Source: Diadophis punctatus similis
Taxonomy: Eukaryota; Chordata; Lepidosauria; Squamata; Dipsadidae
Reading direction: 5' to 3'
Length of the DNA stretch: 64,000 bases
NCBI GenBank assembly: GCA_023053685.1
Contig: JALIGW010000002.1
Coordinates: 40,074,720-40,138,719, forward strand
In this document: piece by piece, positions 1 to 10,375 of the stretch
Numbering within the stretch: the first letter of the stretch is position 1
How the letters are laid out: each line of letters opens with the position of its first letter
Program-made: the position numbers and the translations under genes
The notes under the pieces: generated by a model
Told to the model about the DNA's origin: nothing
Databases searched by the model: none
The model's input: the letters and a program-made list of their open reading frames with translations, nothing else

Positions 1-384
1 CTTGCCCCCACACCCACAAGTCCATCACGTTGCCCAATCTTCTATTGCCATGCTGGCAGAGTCCACACATCTCTTTCCATGTAGGGGCAGAGACAAAGGA
101 TGACCTTGGCTTTCTAGAAATAATTTGTTATGGCTACATGCTAGCAACTTCATACAATCCCCTCTCCCATTTTCCCACAATAGAAAATGCATAATAGAAT
201 AGTATAAAGTGTGGCAGGCCTAAGATCCCAAATAAAATGGCTTCAGCCTGACACATACATCCAGCAATGAACTTCATTACTTGGGGAGCATGTACAGGAT
301 AATGGGATGGATACAGCTGGTAGTGGGACTAAGGAGAAAAAAACACAGCCTTAGCAGAGTAATGTTATAGTATCGCATCAAAGG
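1..384. other. No supported feature
   Basis: AT-rich sequence with no open frame, repeat terminus or RNA gene that I can recognise. It ends at the TA target site of the element that starts at 387. Confidence 0.5.
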
Positions 385-710
385 TACCGTATTATTCGGA
401 GTATAAGACACACCTTTTTACCCTCAAAAAGAGGGTGAAAACCTAGGTGCGCCTTATACACCGAATGTAGCCCCACCCAGCCACCCCCACCCTTTGGCCT
501 CTGCCTGCCAGCAATTTACCTCTTTGCAGCAAACAGAGCAAAGCACAAGAAGAGCACAAGAAGAGATAAACTGCCTCCCAACCTACAGCTGACGGAGGCT
601 TGCAAGCCACGTGGTAAAATGAAACTAACTACGGTGGCTGTAATGTGACAAATTGCTGGGAGATAAACTGCTGGCAATATTAGATTGCTGAAATTGCAAG
701 GAGGCAAGCT

Positions 711-790
711 ATAGCTGCTATGGCTCAGAGCTAGAGCTCTTGCCTCACAATCAGGAGGTTGTGAGTTCTATCCTAGGTAGAGGCAGATTC
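711..790 (+). mobile_element. tRNA-derived SINE head (truncated)
   Basis: It resembles the tRNA-related head of squamate SINEs: a box A-like region around TGGCTCAGAGCTAGAGCTC (721-739) and a box B-like region around GGTTGTGAGTTCTATCC (757-773). The tail region is missing. It lies inside the TA-flanked DNA element and is not a functional tRNA gene, because no cloverleaf or acceptor stem closes. Confidence 0.55.
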
Positions 791-1027
791 TGTTAATATG
801 TTATTTTGTTAAATGTTTGTAGAGTGTTCAAATTATTAGACTTATTTTTTAAAGACTGCTTTATTATTGTTCTAGACAACTTAACAAAATGAAGAAGCTT
901 TTTAAAATAAATGCTTGCTCTGAAGAGGCCCAGTGCTATTGTATCTTCTTTTAAATAGCAGAGAATACTTCCAGAAAGCCACATCAATTTTAAAGATCTG
1001 TAAAAGTATAATCTGAAATGTCCTGTT

Positions 1028-1062
1028 TTAGTATTAAGTATTAGTATTAAGTATTAGTATTA
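1028..1062. repeat. Short tandem repeat (AGTATTA-type)
   Basis: About three imperfect copies of a 13-base unit, GTATTAAGTATTA, lie within the TA-flanked element. Confidence 0.7.
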
Positions 1063-1517
1063 AAAGAAGGCAGCTGAGAAACCCTGACTTAGTCATGTTT
1101 GGAGTAGATCTATTTAAATAATTGGGAGGAGTTAGTGTGATTACATTTAAGAAAACTTTCTGGGATTAATATACTGCCATAAATGTACATTTCTCCAATT
1201 CTTTGCCATTTCTATGGGTCAGGCACACATGCACAGAAATACACAGCAAACAGTGTATATCATCTGTACTGTTTGCTGTTTGCTGTTTGGCAAATTGCTG
1301 GGCGGCAGAGGCCTTTTTTCCTTATTTTCCTCCCCCAAAACCAAGGTGCGTCTTATACTGCGGTGCGTCTTATACTCCAAAAAATACGGTAACTTACTCA
1401 GCATAACAGCAGAGCTGGATCTGCTGAAGTGCCCTGGAAGGAGAAAGCAGTTCCCCGGAAGCAACTCTGTGGCTATCCAACTACCAGAGCAGTTGTTGGC
1501 AGGTGGAATGGTGGAAT

Positions 1518-1773
1518 GAGCCGAGGTGGCGCAGCGGTTAGAGGCAGGTACTGCAGGCCACATTAGCTGATACTGATCCGCAGGTCAGCGGTTCAAATCT
1601 CACTGGCTCAAGGTTAACTCAGCCTTCCATCCTTCTGAGGTAGGTAAAATGGGGACCCAGATTGTTGGGGGCAATATAAATATACATTGCTTACTGGTGT
1701 AAACCGCTTAGAGAGTGCTTGCACTGTGAGGCGGTATATAAATCTCACAAATAAAATAAATAAATAAATAAAA
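1518..1773 (+). mobile_element. tRNA-derived SINE, full length
   Basis: Box A-like GTGGCGCAGCGGTTAGAGGC lies near 1526 and box B GGTTCAAATCTC at 1590-1601, followed by a non-tRNA body and the 3' signature GAGGCGGTATATAAATCTCA, then an (AAATA)n tail. Two more copies of the family occur at 30842-31093 (plus) and 42681-42935 (minus). Alignment of the three defines both ends. Transcription by RNA polymerase III from the internal boxes is known for such SINEs. Confidence 0.85.
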
Positions 1774-3225
1774 TAAGTCTCTTAGTTAAATCAGGATAAA
1801 ATTGGCATGGTAAAGCCAAATGTTTGACCCTGACCAGCTTAAGCCAGCATGGTGTCAGGTTTTAGATGGTTGAGTTATGTTGGGTTTGGAGAGTCTGAAT
1901 GCTTAGCTACTTAAATCTGTCTCCTGAATTTAGCCTCCTATATTGTGAATCATGGAATAATAGAGTGCAATATGAGTTTCCATGCCTTTACAAATGACAA
2001 AGGCAGGAGGAAGTTATGTGCTCTAGCAAGACTTCCCATTCTTTCTACTACATTGCACAACGCTCCCTCCTCCCAGGCATGCCTGCCAGCACATCGAAGT
2101 GTGATCCTACACAAGATGAGAAGCAACATTGTCAGATCTACCATTGGAGGGCCCTTAAGAATGGTAAATCCATATTTAAAAATAGACAACCCAACAGTGG
2201 CAGTGTTGCATTTCACCACACAGCACGCAGACACATACACCATGTGTTGTCAACTGTTTTTAAGTATGGATTTAGTGTTCTCAGGGCTGCTGGCCAGGCC
2301 AAGTGGATACTTCTGACCTTCTGAAACCTGTTTATCATCACACCAATCTTTTCCCCTTTAATTTCCATTACCAGTATGAAAATGTAGCTAAAGATAAAGC
2401 TGAAATGTTAGATATTATCTTACTTTCTCACTTTTTTCAACTGCTTTATATTTAGCATCATGTCCATTACTACAATTTAAACTGTGAACCTTCTTGATGC
2501 ATTGCAAGAAAGACAACATATCAGTATGTAGTCAAAGTAAATAATGAACTCCTTCCTTGTATGGGATTGAATAAATGTTCCATGAATTATTGCATTAGAT
2601 ATTCAAATTATATGTTTACGTTCACAATTCAGAAAGTGGTTTTTTTTAAACCTTTGGATACTCTGCTTCTGTAAAAAAATTTTTTTATCAAAAATAGCAT
2701 CTTTCCCTCAGAAGTATTGTAAATTATTCAGTACTTCAAAATTCAGTGCACACGAGCCAGGTTTTGGAGAATGTTGGACTAATCAAATAGGCTGAGGAAA
2801 GGGGAAAGTTCTATTATTACAAATCCTCTACAAGATGCTAAACTGATCAGTAAGCATAGCAAGAAGCAAATAGTGCAACCCATTTTAATGGATACAGGCC
2901 TAAGGAATTTATTGAGTAAAAAAAAAAAAAAGAAGATTCACAGTTGAAGATTTCACTATCTTTGATTAAGGTAGGTTATGGAGCAGACAAGTGAAAATTT
3001 CAAAGTCATGTCATTTCTGGAGAGTTTTCCATTTATATGATACAAAAAGAGTGTAGCAAAAGTATTTCTGAATTACAGTATTTGTTGCATTGGTGAATAC
3101 CCCACCCAAATGGAAATGTAAAAGTATGCACACATGCATGCAAATGCATAAAATATAAAGAAAATACTAGTACTCAATACATTAAGCACAATATAATAAT
3201 AAGTATATTGAACATAAAGCAGTGA
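1774..3225. other. No supported feature
   Basis: Low-GC sequence. Overlapping open frames at 1945-2324 lack a splice context, coding-like composition or any recognisable motif, so they are not annotated. A run of 14 A lies near 2918. Confidence 0.5.
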
Positions 3226-3229
3226 GCAG

Positions 3230-3440
3230 TATTAAGTCGTAGGAATAACGATTCTGGAGACTGACTTCTTTGAACACTGTTTATTAGGCAACTCTCTCAA
3301 CAACCAGCAAAATCCTGTCTGACAGTCAGCCCTTTTATAGGGAGCTGTCAGATGCTTTAACCAATAGCATTTGAGCATTCTTCCCGCTCAAACGCTGGAC
3401 CTGAGTGAAACCATTGTACAAACAGTATTACTTATTAAAT
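3230..3440 (-). mobile_element. Solo-LTR-like regulatory block
   Basis: Read on the minus strand, the block has an inverted CCAAT box (ATTGG, plus-strand CCAAT at 3361), a TATA box (CTATAAAAGG, plus-strand 3331-3341) and an AATAAA signal (plus-strand TTTATT at 3280-3285). That order and spacing match an LTR U3-R-U5. No internal retroviral or Gypsy coding sequence adjoins it. The TG...CA borders and target duplication could not be fixed, so the exact ends are approximate. Confidence 0.4.
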
Positions 3441-3559
3441 TACAGGAAGAAACCTGATAAAAATGAAGTGTGTCCATATATAGAGCAAAGCTGTCAGATG
3501 TCTTCAAAATAATCTTAACTCAAGTTTACTTGACTTGATCCACAATGGGTGCATGTTGT

Positions 3560-3755
3560 TTTTGTTCAGTTCAGGACTGACTCTTTGTAACCATATGGCC
3601 CATAGCACACCAGGCCCCCTGACCTCTACTGTCTCCTGGAGTTTTCCCAAAGTCATGTTCATTACATTGATGACATCATCTAACCATCTCATCCTCTGTC
3701 ATCCCCTTCTTCTTTTTCCTTCAATCTTTCCCAACATCAGGGTCCTGTCCAATAA
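3560..3755 (-). mobile_element. Bov-B (RTE-type) LINE relic, 3' end of ORF2
   Basis: On the minus strand the open frame 3504-3692 reads MRWLDDVINVMNMTLGKLQ near its start. This corresponds to the C-terminal end of Bov-B ORF2 (RMRWLDGITDSMDMSLSKL-type), including the later W/LQRVSPELN segment. The DNA also resembles the end of ruminant Bov-B. Bov-B is known from squamates and ruminants and is a recognised case of horizontal transfer. Only about 200 bp of the element remains here. Confidence 0.75.
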
Positions 3756-3784
3756 TTATATTATTTAACCAAGTCCCTGATAAC

Positions 3785-4197
3785 GAACACATTTGTATTT
3801 GTAAAAATCTAGCAATAGAAGATATAGCACATATATTATTGGACTGTTAGCTGTATAGGAAAGAGAAAGGCTGGTACACCTTGGACCACAAATTAGAAGA
3901 ACAAATGATTGTAGCCCTTATATTAAAACAACATATTTCATGAATGTCAAGAATTCAGAAATCACAAATAACATGGCCCTTTATTTGAATAAAAAGGTTC
4001 AGTTGAGACCTACATATGTGGGACTGATCAGGGTAAATTGTAGGAATAACTCAGAAACATGGTATTTTATTCCTTACTTTATTCTTTTCATTTAATCTGG
4101 TTTTTTTTGTATTCCATTTTGACATATGGTTCTATTGTGAAATGTTTTATTTTGTATGTTGATAAGGCTATGGGCTAATCGGCACCAATAAGGTATA
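3785..4197 (+). mobile_element. LINE family C, 3' end
   Basis: The plus-strand translation shows ICICKNLAIEDIAHILLDC, a cysteine/histidine segment (C-x-C...H...C) typical of the C-terminus of several LINE ORF2 proteins, followed by a stop and a 3' region ending near GGCTATGGGCTAATC. A second copy lies on the minus strand at 60125-60905 and shares the C-terminal segment, the segment around ATATGTGGGACTGAT and the terminal GCCTATGGGCTAAT. I cannot name the clade. Confidence 0.6.
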
Positions 4198-4209
4198 TAT
4201 TATATTATA

Positions 4210-4827
4210 CCCCGTGTTTCCCTGAAAATAAGATGGGTCTTATTTTCTTTTGGGTCCCAAAATAAGCACTAGGGCTTATTTTTGGGTGGTATCTTTTTTT
4301 TTCTTCCATGTACGGGTGGCTCACTTCTTCTTGCTCGTGGCAGGACAGGAGGCCATGTGCCACTGCCATGAGACAGAGGAAGTGTCTCAGCTGTACCATG
4401 CGCACCTCACTGGCTTACCTCAGGGCTCCCGCAGCCAGGCCATTGATGCCCCGACACCTGCCTTGCCTCGCAGCCGCAGCACCATCACTCAGTTTCTGCA
4501 AGCAAGCAGAAGTGGGCCCCTGGCCACATGGGCTCCTGCTGCACATGGCTGCTGGTGCTGCCTCCGCGAGGCAGGTGTCGGGGCATGGATGGCCTGGCTG
4601 CGGGGGCCCTGAGGTAAGTTGGTGCAGGGCATGTAGGGCAGCTCCACCACCATCCCACCTCACCCAGTGGCCGTGGCACTGCAAGCAACCAGATGGAATG
4701 GGCAGACGGTTGGCTGTGCAGGCTCTTAAGTAGGGCTTATTTTGGGGGTAGGGCTTATATTAGGCACATGAGTAAAAACATGCTAGGGCTTATTTTCAGG
4801 ATAGATCTTATTTTTGGAGAAACAGGA
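4210..4827. mobile_element. TA-flanked non-autonomous DNA transposon with internal hairpin
   Basis: TA dinucleotides flank the element (4208-4209 and 4828-4829). Its ends are inverted (GTTTCCCTGAAAATAAGA versus TGTTTCTCCAAAAATAAGA on the opposite strand). Subterminal AGGGCTTATTTT motifs recur several times. The GC-rich centre holds an imperfect inverted repeat, about 4415-4490 against 4545-4620. Its arms contain AGGTAAG splice-donor-like strings on opposite strands (4413-4419 minus, 4612-4618 plus). Overlapping open frames of 67-141 aa in this centre are products of GC-rich palindromic DNA, not genes. Confidence 0.75.
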
Positions 4828-4829
4828 TA

Positions 4830-5346
4830 TTATATTATTTTAAGGAAAATCTAGTTATCCGATTTTGTGTTTATCCCTCAAAATAAGCTAACCTGTGAAT
4901 TTTGCCTAGGACCTTCTAATTAAGCATATGATTAAATGAAGATTAATGCCTGGGTTTCTCCAGTTCAAATAGCTAAAACTGAAGTCTGATTCAAAATATC
5001 TTACTTATCTTATTTATTTCACAAAATTATAGTTTGCATACTTTTATAGCTTCTATATGCCAGTTTACTGGCCAAAGATCTTGACTGCAAATTTTGAGTC
5101 CCGTAACCCCATTTTGTAGCATATGATAAGGGCTGACCTTTACCTACCAGTTCCCAAGAATTCTTCTCACTAATTCTCATAAGTTGGGAAAGGAATTGGG
5201 TCTATGGATTTCATCCTGTACAGTTAACATTTTATGCAATTTCTGTTTATTGAACAATATTCAGAGAGAGGGTCAGAAAGGTTAAGGAAAAGAAGATAAG
5301 AATGAACTTGTTCAGCGATGTCAAATTCTGTTTCACAAATACTTAC
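4830..5346. other. No supported feature
   Basis: AT-rich sequence without repeat termini I recognise. On the minus strand it is the downstream flank (putative intron) of the exon-like segment at 5347-5425. Confidence 0.4.
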
Positions 5347-5425
5347 CAGTTGCTGCTTCTGATCTTGTTCATCACTCCTTTTGAGACCAACATTGTTGTG
5401 GAATTCAGGGACCACTGAATAGAGT
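5347..5425 (-). CDS. Candidate internal exon of an unidentified host gene
   Basis: On the minus strand a pyrimidine-rich tract ending TTCTTTCTTCATTAATTAG precedes a 79-base segment, which is followed by a strong donor, CTG|GTAAGTAT. One frame is fully open: one leading base, then 26 codons starting LYSVVPEFHNNVGLKRSDEQ and ending DQKQQL, so the exon would start mid-codon and end at a codon boundary. A second frame (SIQWSLNST...) is also open, so the frame is not certain. I do not recognise the protein. The segment does not resemble any transposon in the window. It could be a non-coding RNA exon or chance. Confidence 0.35.
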
Positions 5426-6055
5426 CTAATTAATGAAGAAAGAAAAATAATTATGATATTGTAGGGTCTGGCCTGCAAAACAGTTGACAAGGTTAAAATA
5501 GGTTCAAGGAAAGCATGATATAATGCATCTATTTCACCATTTCTATTTCCAGTCTGACATACAGTACATATGGTTACAAATAACATATATTACCAATTTC
5601 TCCTGTACTATCCCAACAAAATCTTACATTTTAAAAGGGATTGCAAGATTCAGTGTTCTTGCACAAAATTTTACAAGATCTTACAAAAGAATCATAGAAA
5701 TGTCAGAGATTTTGAGAACTTAGTGGATATCAACTTTTTCTTAAATATGGGTACGTGCCCATATTTCTTATTCTTCAGAATAGTCTCTTGGCTTTTACAA
5801 TATAATCCAGGTTTTTGACTCTAGAATGATTCAAATTTATCTGACTCTCTTGGTTACTCCAATTGCCTAATGTTTGCCTATTGGAAGCCGATCAGAGTTT
5901 GCGATATGATGACTGGCTATATAAATGTTTAAATAAATAAAAGAAGGGAATGCTATATGCTTTGAAAGCAAAAGGTAAAAAACTATTTAATCTCTGGCAT
6001 CTTCAGTTAGGGCCTGAGAAAATCTGAAATTCTGGATAGCTGATGCTAAGACAAT
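5426..6055. other. No clear feature; one decayed repeat tail
   Basis: AT-rich. The stretch near 5905-5942 (CTATATAAATGTTTAAATAAATAAA) looks like the 3' tail of a decayed SINE or LINE, but I cannot assign it. Confidence 0.35.
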
Positions 6056-6059
6056 ATCT

Positions 6060-6734
6060 AGCTCAAAGGTACTCACTACAAAGCAGTTCCTATTGTGCTG
6101 CCCCGCTCACACACATATACACGCCAGGAGTCTTTATGAAGGCTTCCAAGCCTGAATTAGTATTCCCCAGAAGTTCCCTTTCCCAAAGTCAGTGCACCCC
6201 CAACAATGAGTTCAACAGGCTACTCAAGACAAGCCAGCGCCAGTCCACAGCACAAAGGCAAGGCAAGTCACGAGGCAAAGGAAAGTCCAGAGTTCAAGAG
6301 GCACAATCCAAAATTCAAGGGGCAGAATCCAAGCAAGAATCACGACGGCTGAAGAACACACAGCAAGGAAATGAACACATTGTTCCCAGTGCTGTTTCAC
6401 TCCACTTGCTGAGGTAAATAGCCACTGCCCAGTGCAGCCTATCAAGAGGAGCACAGCTGCTGCCTTGCAAGTATCCTGGCTAACCTTTGTTGTGCCTGCC
6501 TCCTCTCAGCCCTACATGCTCTCGGATTTGGAAGAGGAGGCAGTACTTCATCATTTCCACTGACCAGCTGCAGCCTGCATCCCTCTCCACCCGAAGCCTC
6601 TGGGCTGCCCAGCTGCAGCTTTGCCTCTCGGGTCTCCAGCTCAGCTGGCTGCTCAACCGGTTGCTCCACTATGCTCAACCCCTCCACTCCTGGCTCATAG
6701 CCTCTGGCAACCTCTGGACGTTCCTCCACATCTG
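6060..6734 (-). mobile_element. LTR-element-like relic, 3' portion
   Basis: On the minus strand a frame ending near 6442 finishes with the basic stretch ACRAERRQAQQRLARILARQ and then a stop. Downstream comes a region with imperfect ~25-base repeats of a TTGNACTYTGGACTTTNC type (plus-strand 6235-6350). A second relic with the same plan lies at 15965-17066. The layout (acidic/basic C-terminus, then a repeat-bearing 3' region) suggests an LTR retroelement, but no diagnostic domain remains. The L2-type LINE at 6735-9066 splits it from an acidic segment (ISLDEEEQDPG-like) at 9067-9160. Confidence 0.4.
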
Positions 6735-9066
6735 GGCCACTCTGATCATTGCATTGCATTGCACCTTGTACCTGCTTACAGACAAAGACTTAAAGCCACA
6801 AAACCAACAATTAAATCAGTGAGGACTTGGACTGAGGAGGCAAAGTTAAAGCTACAGGCTTGCTTTGACTGCACAGACTGGAATATTTTTGAAGATACCT
6901 CTGCAGACCTGGATGAACTCACAGATACTGTAACATCATATGTCAGCTTCTCTGAAGACCTATGTGTACCGACCAGGAATTTGCGAATATACAGTAACAA
7001 TAAACCTTGGTTCACAGCTAAACTTAAGCAGCTATGTCGCGCCAAAGAGGAAGCCTACAGAAAGGTGATAGAATGCTGTACAATCAGGCCAGAAATATAT
7101 TAACAAGGGAGATGAGAGCAGCAAAAAGAAGCTACTCTGAAAAGCTAAGGAATCAGTTCTCAACAAATGAACCAGCAAACATGTGGAAAACTCTTAAAAA
7201 CATCACCGGTTATGGCAAACCTCCTTCCCAAGCTGAAGGAAATCAGCAACTGGCAGATGACCTGAACGTGTTCTACTGCAGGTTTGAAAGGAAACTACAG
7301 CCACCTATCTCCACACCCTCGATCCCAGACACACCAACAACAGCCAAACCTCCTACAACTGACCCCATCCCATTGGATTCACAACCCCTGGTGATCACAG
7401 AAAAGGAAGTGCAAGATCTATTTCACAGACAGAAGCCAGGAAAATCACCAGGCCCAGACAAGATAACTCCTTCTTGCTTAAAAGTCTGTGCTGACCAATT
7501 GGCCCCCATCTTCACCCAAATCTTCAACAAATCTCTAGAGATATGCCATGTTCCTTCTTGCTTCAAATGCTCCACTATCATCCCAGTGCCGAAGAAGCCC
7601 TCCATCAAAGAACTGAATGACTACAGATCAGTTGCTCTAACATCTGTAGTTATGAAAACCTTTGAAAGGCTAGTGATGTCCCACTTGAACACCATCACAG
7701 ATCCACTGTTAGACCCCCTGCAATTTGCATACCGAGTAAATAGATCGACAGATGATGCTGTTTAATACGGCTCTGCATTACATCCTGCAACATCTTGAAT
7801 CTCCAAAGACCTACGCAAGAGTCCTCTTTGTAGACTTTAGTTCAGCATTCAATACTATCATACCGGACATTCTTCTAACTAAACTACATCAGCTAGCGGT
7901 ACCTGGACACACTTGTAACTGGATCACAAGTTTCCTAACAGACAGGAAGCAGCAGGTAAAGCTAGACAAAATCACATTAGATACCTGTACAATTAGCACA
8001 GGGGTCCCCCAAGGCTCTTCTCTCTGTATACCAATGGCTGCATCTCAAACAATCCATCTGTTAAGCTACTGTTAAGTTTGCAGATGATACCACAGTGATT
8101 GGTCTCATTCGAGACAATGACAAAACCACATATAGACAGGAGGTTGAACAACTAGCCTCGTGGTGCGACCAGGAACAATCTGGAACTAAAAACACTCAAA
8201 ACCGTAGAAATGGTGGTAGACTTTAGGAGAAACCCTCCCATTCTACTATCTCTTACAATACTAGACAATACAGTATCAACAGTAGAGACCTTCAAATTTC
8301 TAGGTTCTATCATATCTCAAAACCTAAAATGGTCACCTAACATCAAAAACTTCTTCAAAAAAGCACAACAAAGAATATTCTTTCTGTGCCAACTCAGGAA
8401 GCTCAAACTGCCCAAGGAGCTGCTGATACAGCTCTACAGAGGAATTATTGAGTCTGTCATCTGCACCTCTATAACTGTCTGGTTTGGTTCTTCAACCCAA
8501 CAAGACAGACACAGACTTCAGAGGATAATCAGAACTGCAGAAAAAACAATTGCCTGCCTTCCATTGAGGACCTGTATACTGCACGAGTCAAAAAGAGGGC
8601 CGTGAAAATATTTACTGACCCCTCGCATCCTGGACATAAATTGTTTCAACTCCTACCCTCAAAACGACGCTATAGAACACTGCATACCAAGACAACTAGA
8701 CTCAAGAACAGTTTTTTCCCGAACGCCATCACTCTGCTAAACAAATAATTCCCTCACCACTGTCAAACTAAGGCTGCATTACTATTACTATTACTATTAG
8801 TCTTCTCATCATTCCTATCACCCATCTCCTCCCACTTATGACTGTATGGCTGTAACTTGTTGCTTGTATCCTTATGATTTATATTAATATTGATTGTTTC
8901 CTGATTGCTTATTTATACTCTATGACAATCATTAAGTGTTGTACCTTATGATTCTTGAAGAATGTATCTTGTCTTTTTATGTACACTGAGAGCATATGCA
9001 CCAAAGACGAATTCCTTGTATGTCCAATCACACTTGGCTAATAAAGAATTCTATTCTATTCTATTC
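6735..9066 (+). mobile_element. L2-type LINE, 5'-truncated, with broken ORF2
   Basis: The element encodes endonuclease and reverse transcriptase for target-primed retrotransposition. It begins in the last endonuclease motif (SDHCIALHLVP at about 6741) and runs through the linker and the RT domain: GKSPGPDKITPSCLK (about 7439-7483), DYRSVALTSVVMKTFERLV (about 7619-7675), LQFAYRVNRSTDDAV (to 7765), VDFSSAFNTI (about 7833-7862), GVPQGSS (about 8001-8021), FADDTTVIG (about 8078-8104), then FKFLGSIISQNLKW. The reading frame breaks near 7065-7100, 7755-7765 and 8020-8090, where a short deletion removes the usual residues after the PQGS motif. The 3' end is a short AATAAAG plus (ATTCT)n tail, as known for snake L2/CR1-like LINEs. 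Intact RT motifs with few breaks suggest a fairly young insertion. The clade could be L2 or a close CR1 relative. Confidence 0.85.
9047..9066 (+). repeat. (ATTCT)n tail of the LINE
   Basis: About four copies of ATTCT follow AATAAAG. A degraded version ends the second copy at 11029. In snakes such LINE tails are known to seed pentanucleotide microsatellites. Confidence 0.8.
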
Positions 9067-9160
9067 CATCTCTCCCCATCAACATCCCTGGGTCCTGCTC
9101 TTCCTCATCCAAACTAATCTCTGGGGAAGTGTCCAGGGAAGTCATCATACACTATGTTCT
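9067..9160 (-). mobile_element. Continuation of the LTR-like relic beyond the LINE insertion
   Basis: On the minus strand this stretch reads as an acidic peptide (ISLDEEEQDPG), and it abuts the LINE 3' tail. It is compatible with the acidic region N-terminal to the frame that resumes at 6734. The link is inferred from composition and position, and I could not define a target duplication. Confidence 0.3.
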
Positions 9161-9984
9161 ACCTTATGACAATATTCCAGGCTACTATTTTCCAACTGAA
9201 TAGCTTTGGCCAGGCTTTGTGCCTAGAATCTGTACTAAGATTTCATCCTTCATTTAAAAATGAAGCAGGGAGAAACTCAAATTTTAAATAGTGGAGTTGC
9301 AGTTATTCTTTTCTGAAATCAAATTAGTCAGCTGTCTTACTATCACTCACGAAAGGATCTTCCAGCAAATATAAAATACGCAGCTTTTTCTTTAACCCAA
9401 AGAAAAGACTTTCTAAAGTCTTTTTTAAAAATCATTATTTTTTAAAAAAAACAGCTGAATTTGCAAGCATTCAAAGAAATGCTTTAAGTGTAAAATAAAC
9501 TGGGAGTCTAAACGCTTAGTAAAAGTGGAAAGCCAATAGCAAGGAAATGATGGCAATTAGAAACAAAGTAAAGCAAACAAAAGAAGACAGGTAGTGTAGC
9601 CTCCTGTCAATAATACCAAAGGGAGGTGCTAGGTCATGCTGGGCTATGCTGCTCACTGATTTGAAAGTGTATCTCTGATAAGAATAGAGTTAGCATTAGT
9701 TTCAAGGTATGGATTTTTCCTCTAAATTCAGAAGGCAATTAGGTAAGAATTTGAAGACTTAGTAAACAGTTGTGCTGCTGCTGTCTGCAAAACTGAAATC
9801 TGTGGGGAGGCGGCAGCATTCTTTCTGTAGTCTTAATAGCCAGTGGCATGACTGGGTTAAGGTCCAGTTCATCCATTGATTTCAAGCCCATGTAACCAAT
9901 TGCATGAAAATGGAATTAGAGGGGAAATTAAATAAGAGAAGCAACAGAAACCAGTGGCAGATCAAGAGATGATTTCAGAGAATC
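9161..9984. other. No supported feature
   Basis: AT-rich sequence with short A and T runs. No repeat end, open frame or RNA structure stands out. Confidence 0.45.
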
Positions 9985-10312
9985 AACCAGCCCATAATAG
10001 AAAATGACTCCATTACCTCTCCACCAGTAATCAGCACTCAGATCAGCATAGATTAACTCCAAGGTCAACTTCAGATCAACTATCAAGTAAGCAATACCCC
10101 AATCAAGAAACTGCCTAAGAGCCATTAGTGAACAGCCCAACCAAAAAATTTCTAAGACTGCCCTCACCCACACAGACAGGCAAGACACCAGAATATAAAC
10201 TAACAGCAAACAGCACTCCTTACTACCACTGATGATGTTACCTAGTTAGGGTAATGAAACATCTACAAGAAAACAAGCAAGCTCAGAGAGCACCAAGGAC
10301 CCCCCCTGATTT
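9985..10312 (+). mobile_element. Penelope-like element, 3' non-coding fragment
   Basis: It aligns by eye with 31510-31860 and, on the opposite strand, 49886-50375. Shared landmarks are CAATACCCCAATCAAGAAAC, the CACTGATGATGTTACCTAGT segment, and GCAAGCTCAGAGAGCACCAA near the 3' end. The coding part of the element is recognisable only in the 28640-31860 copy, which gives the family its identity. Confidence 0.65.
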
Positions 10313-10375
10313 AAGAGAATGAAATTCTGAAGCAGAAAGAAGAAATGTTTCATAAAAAGAGATTGGAGTTGTAAT

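Larger units (their letters stand above)
387..1389. mobile_element. Non-autonomous DNA transposon with TA target duplication
   Basis: The ends are inverted repeats: CCGTATTATTCGGAGTATAA at 387 pairs with the reverse complement of the segment ending AAATACGG at 1389. TA flanks both ends (385-386 and 1390-1391), as in Tc1/mariner-type transposons. The inversion continues inward: the GGCCTCTGCC...CAGCAATTT block near 496-520 recurs inverted near 1290-1312. No transposase is present. A tRNA-like SINE head sits inside (about 711-790), so the element was a target after it inserted. Class assignment rests on the TA duplication and inverted ends only. Confidence 0.7.

Noticed and set aside
711..790. 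Possible tRNA gene (also 1518, 30842 and 42911)
   Set aside because: Boxes A and B are SINE heads; no acceptor stem or anticodon loop forms a tRNA and all sit in repeat copies.
1945..2324. Two overlapping 102-123 aa frames as a gene
   Set aside because: No domain, no splice context, and frames on the opposite strand as well.
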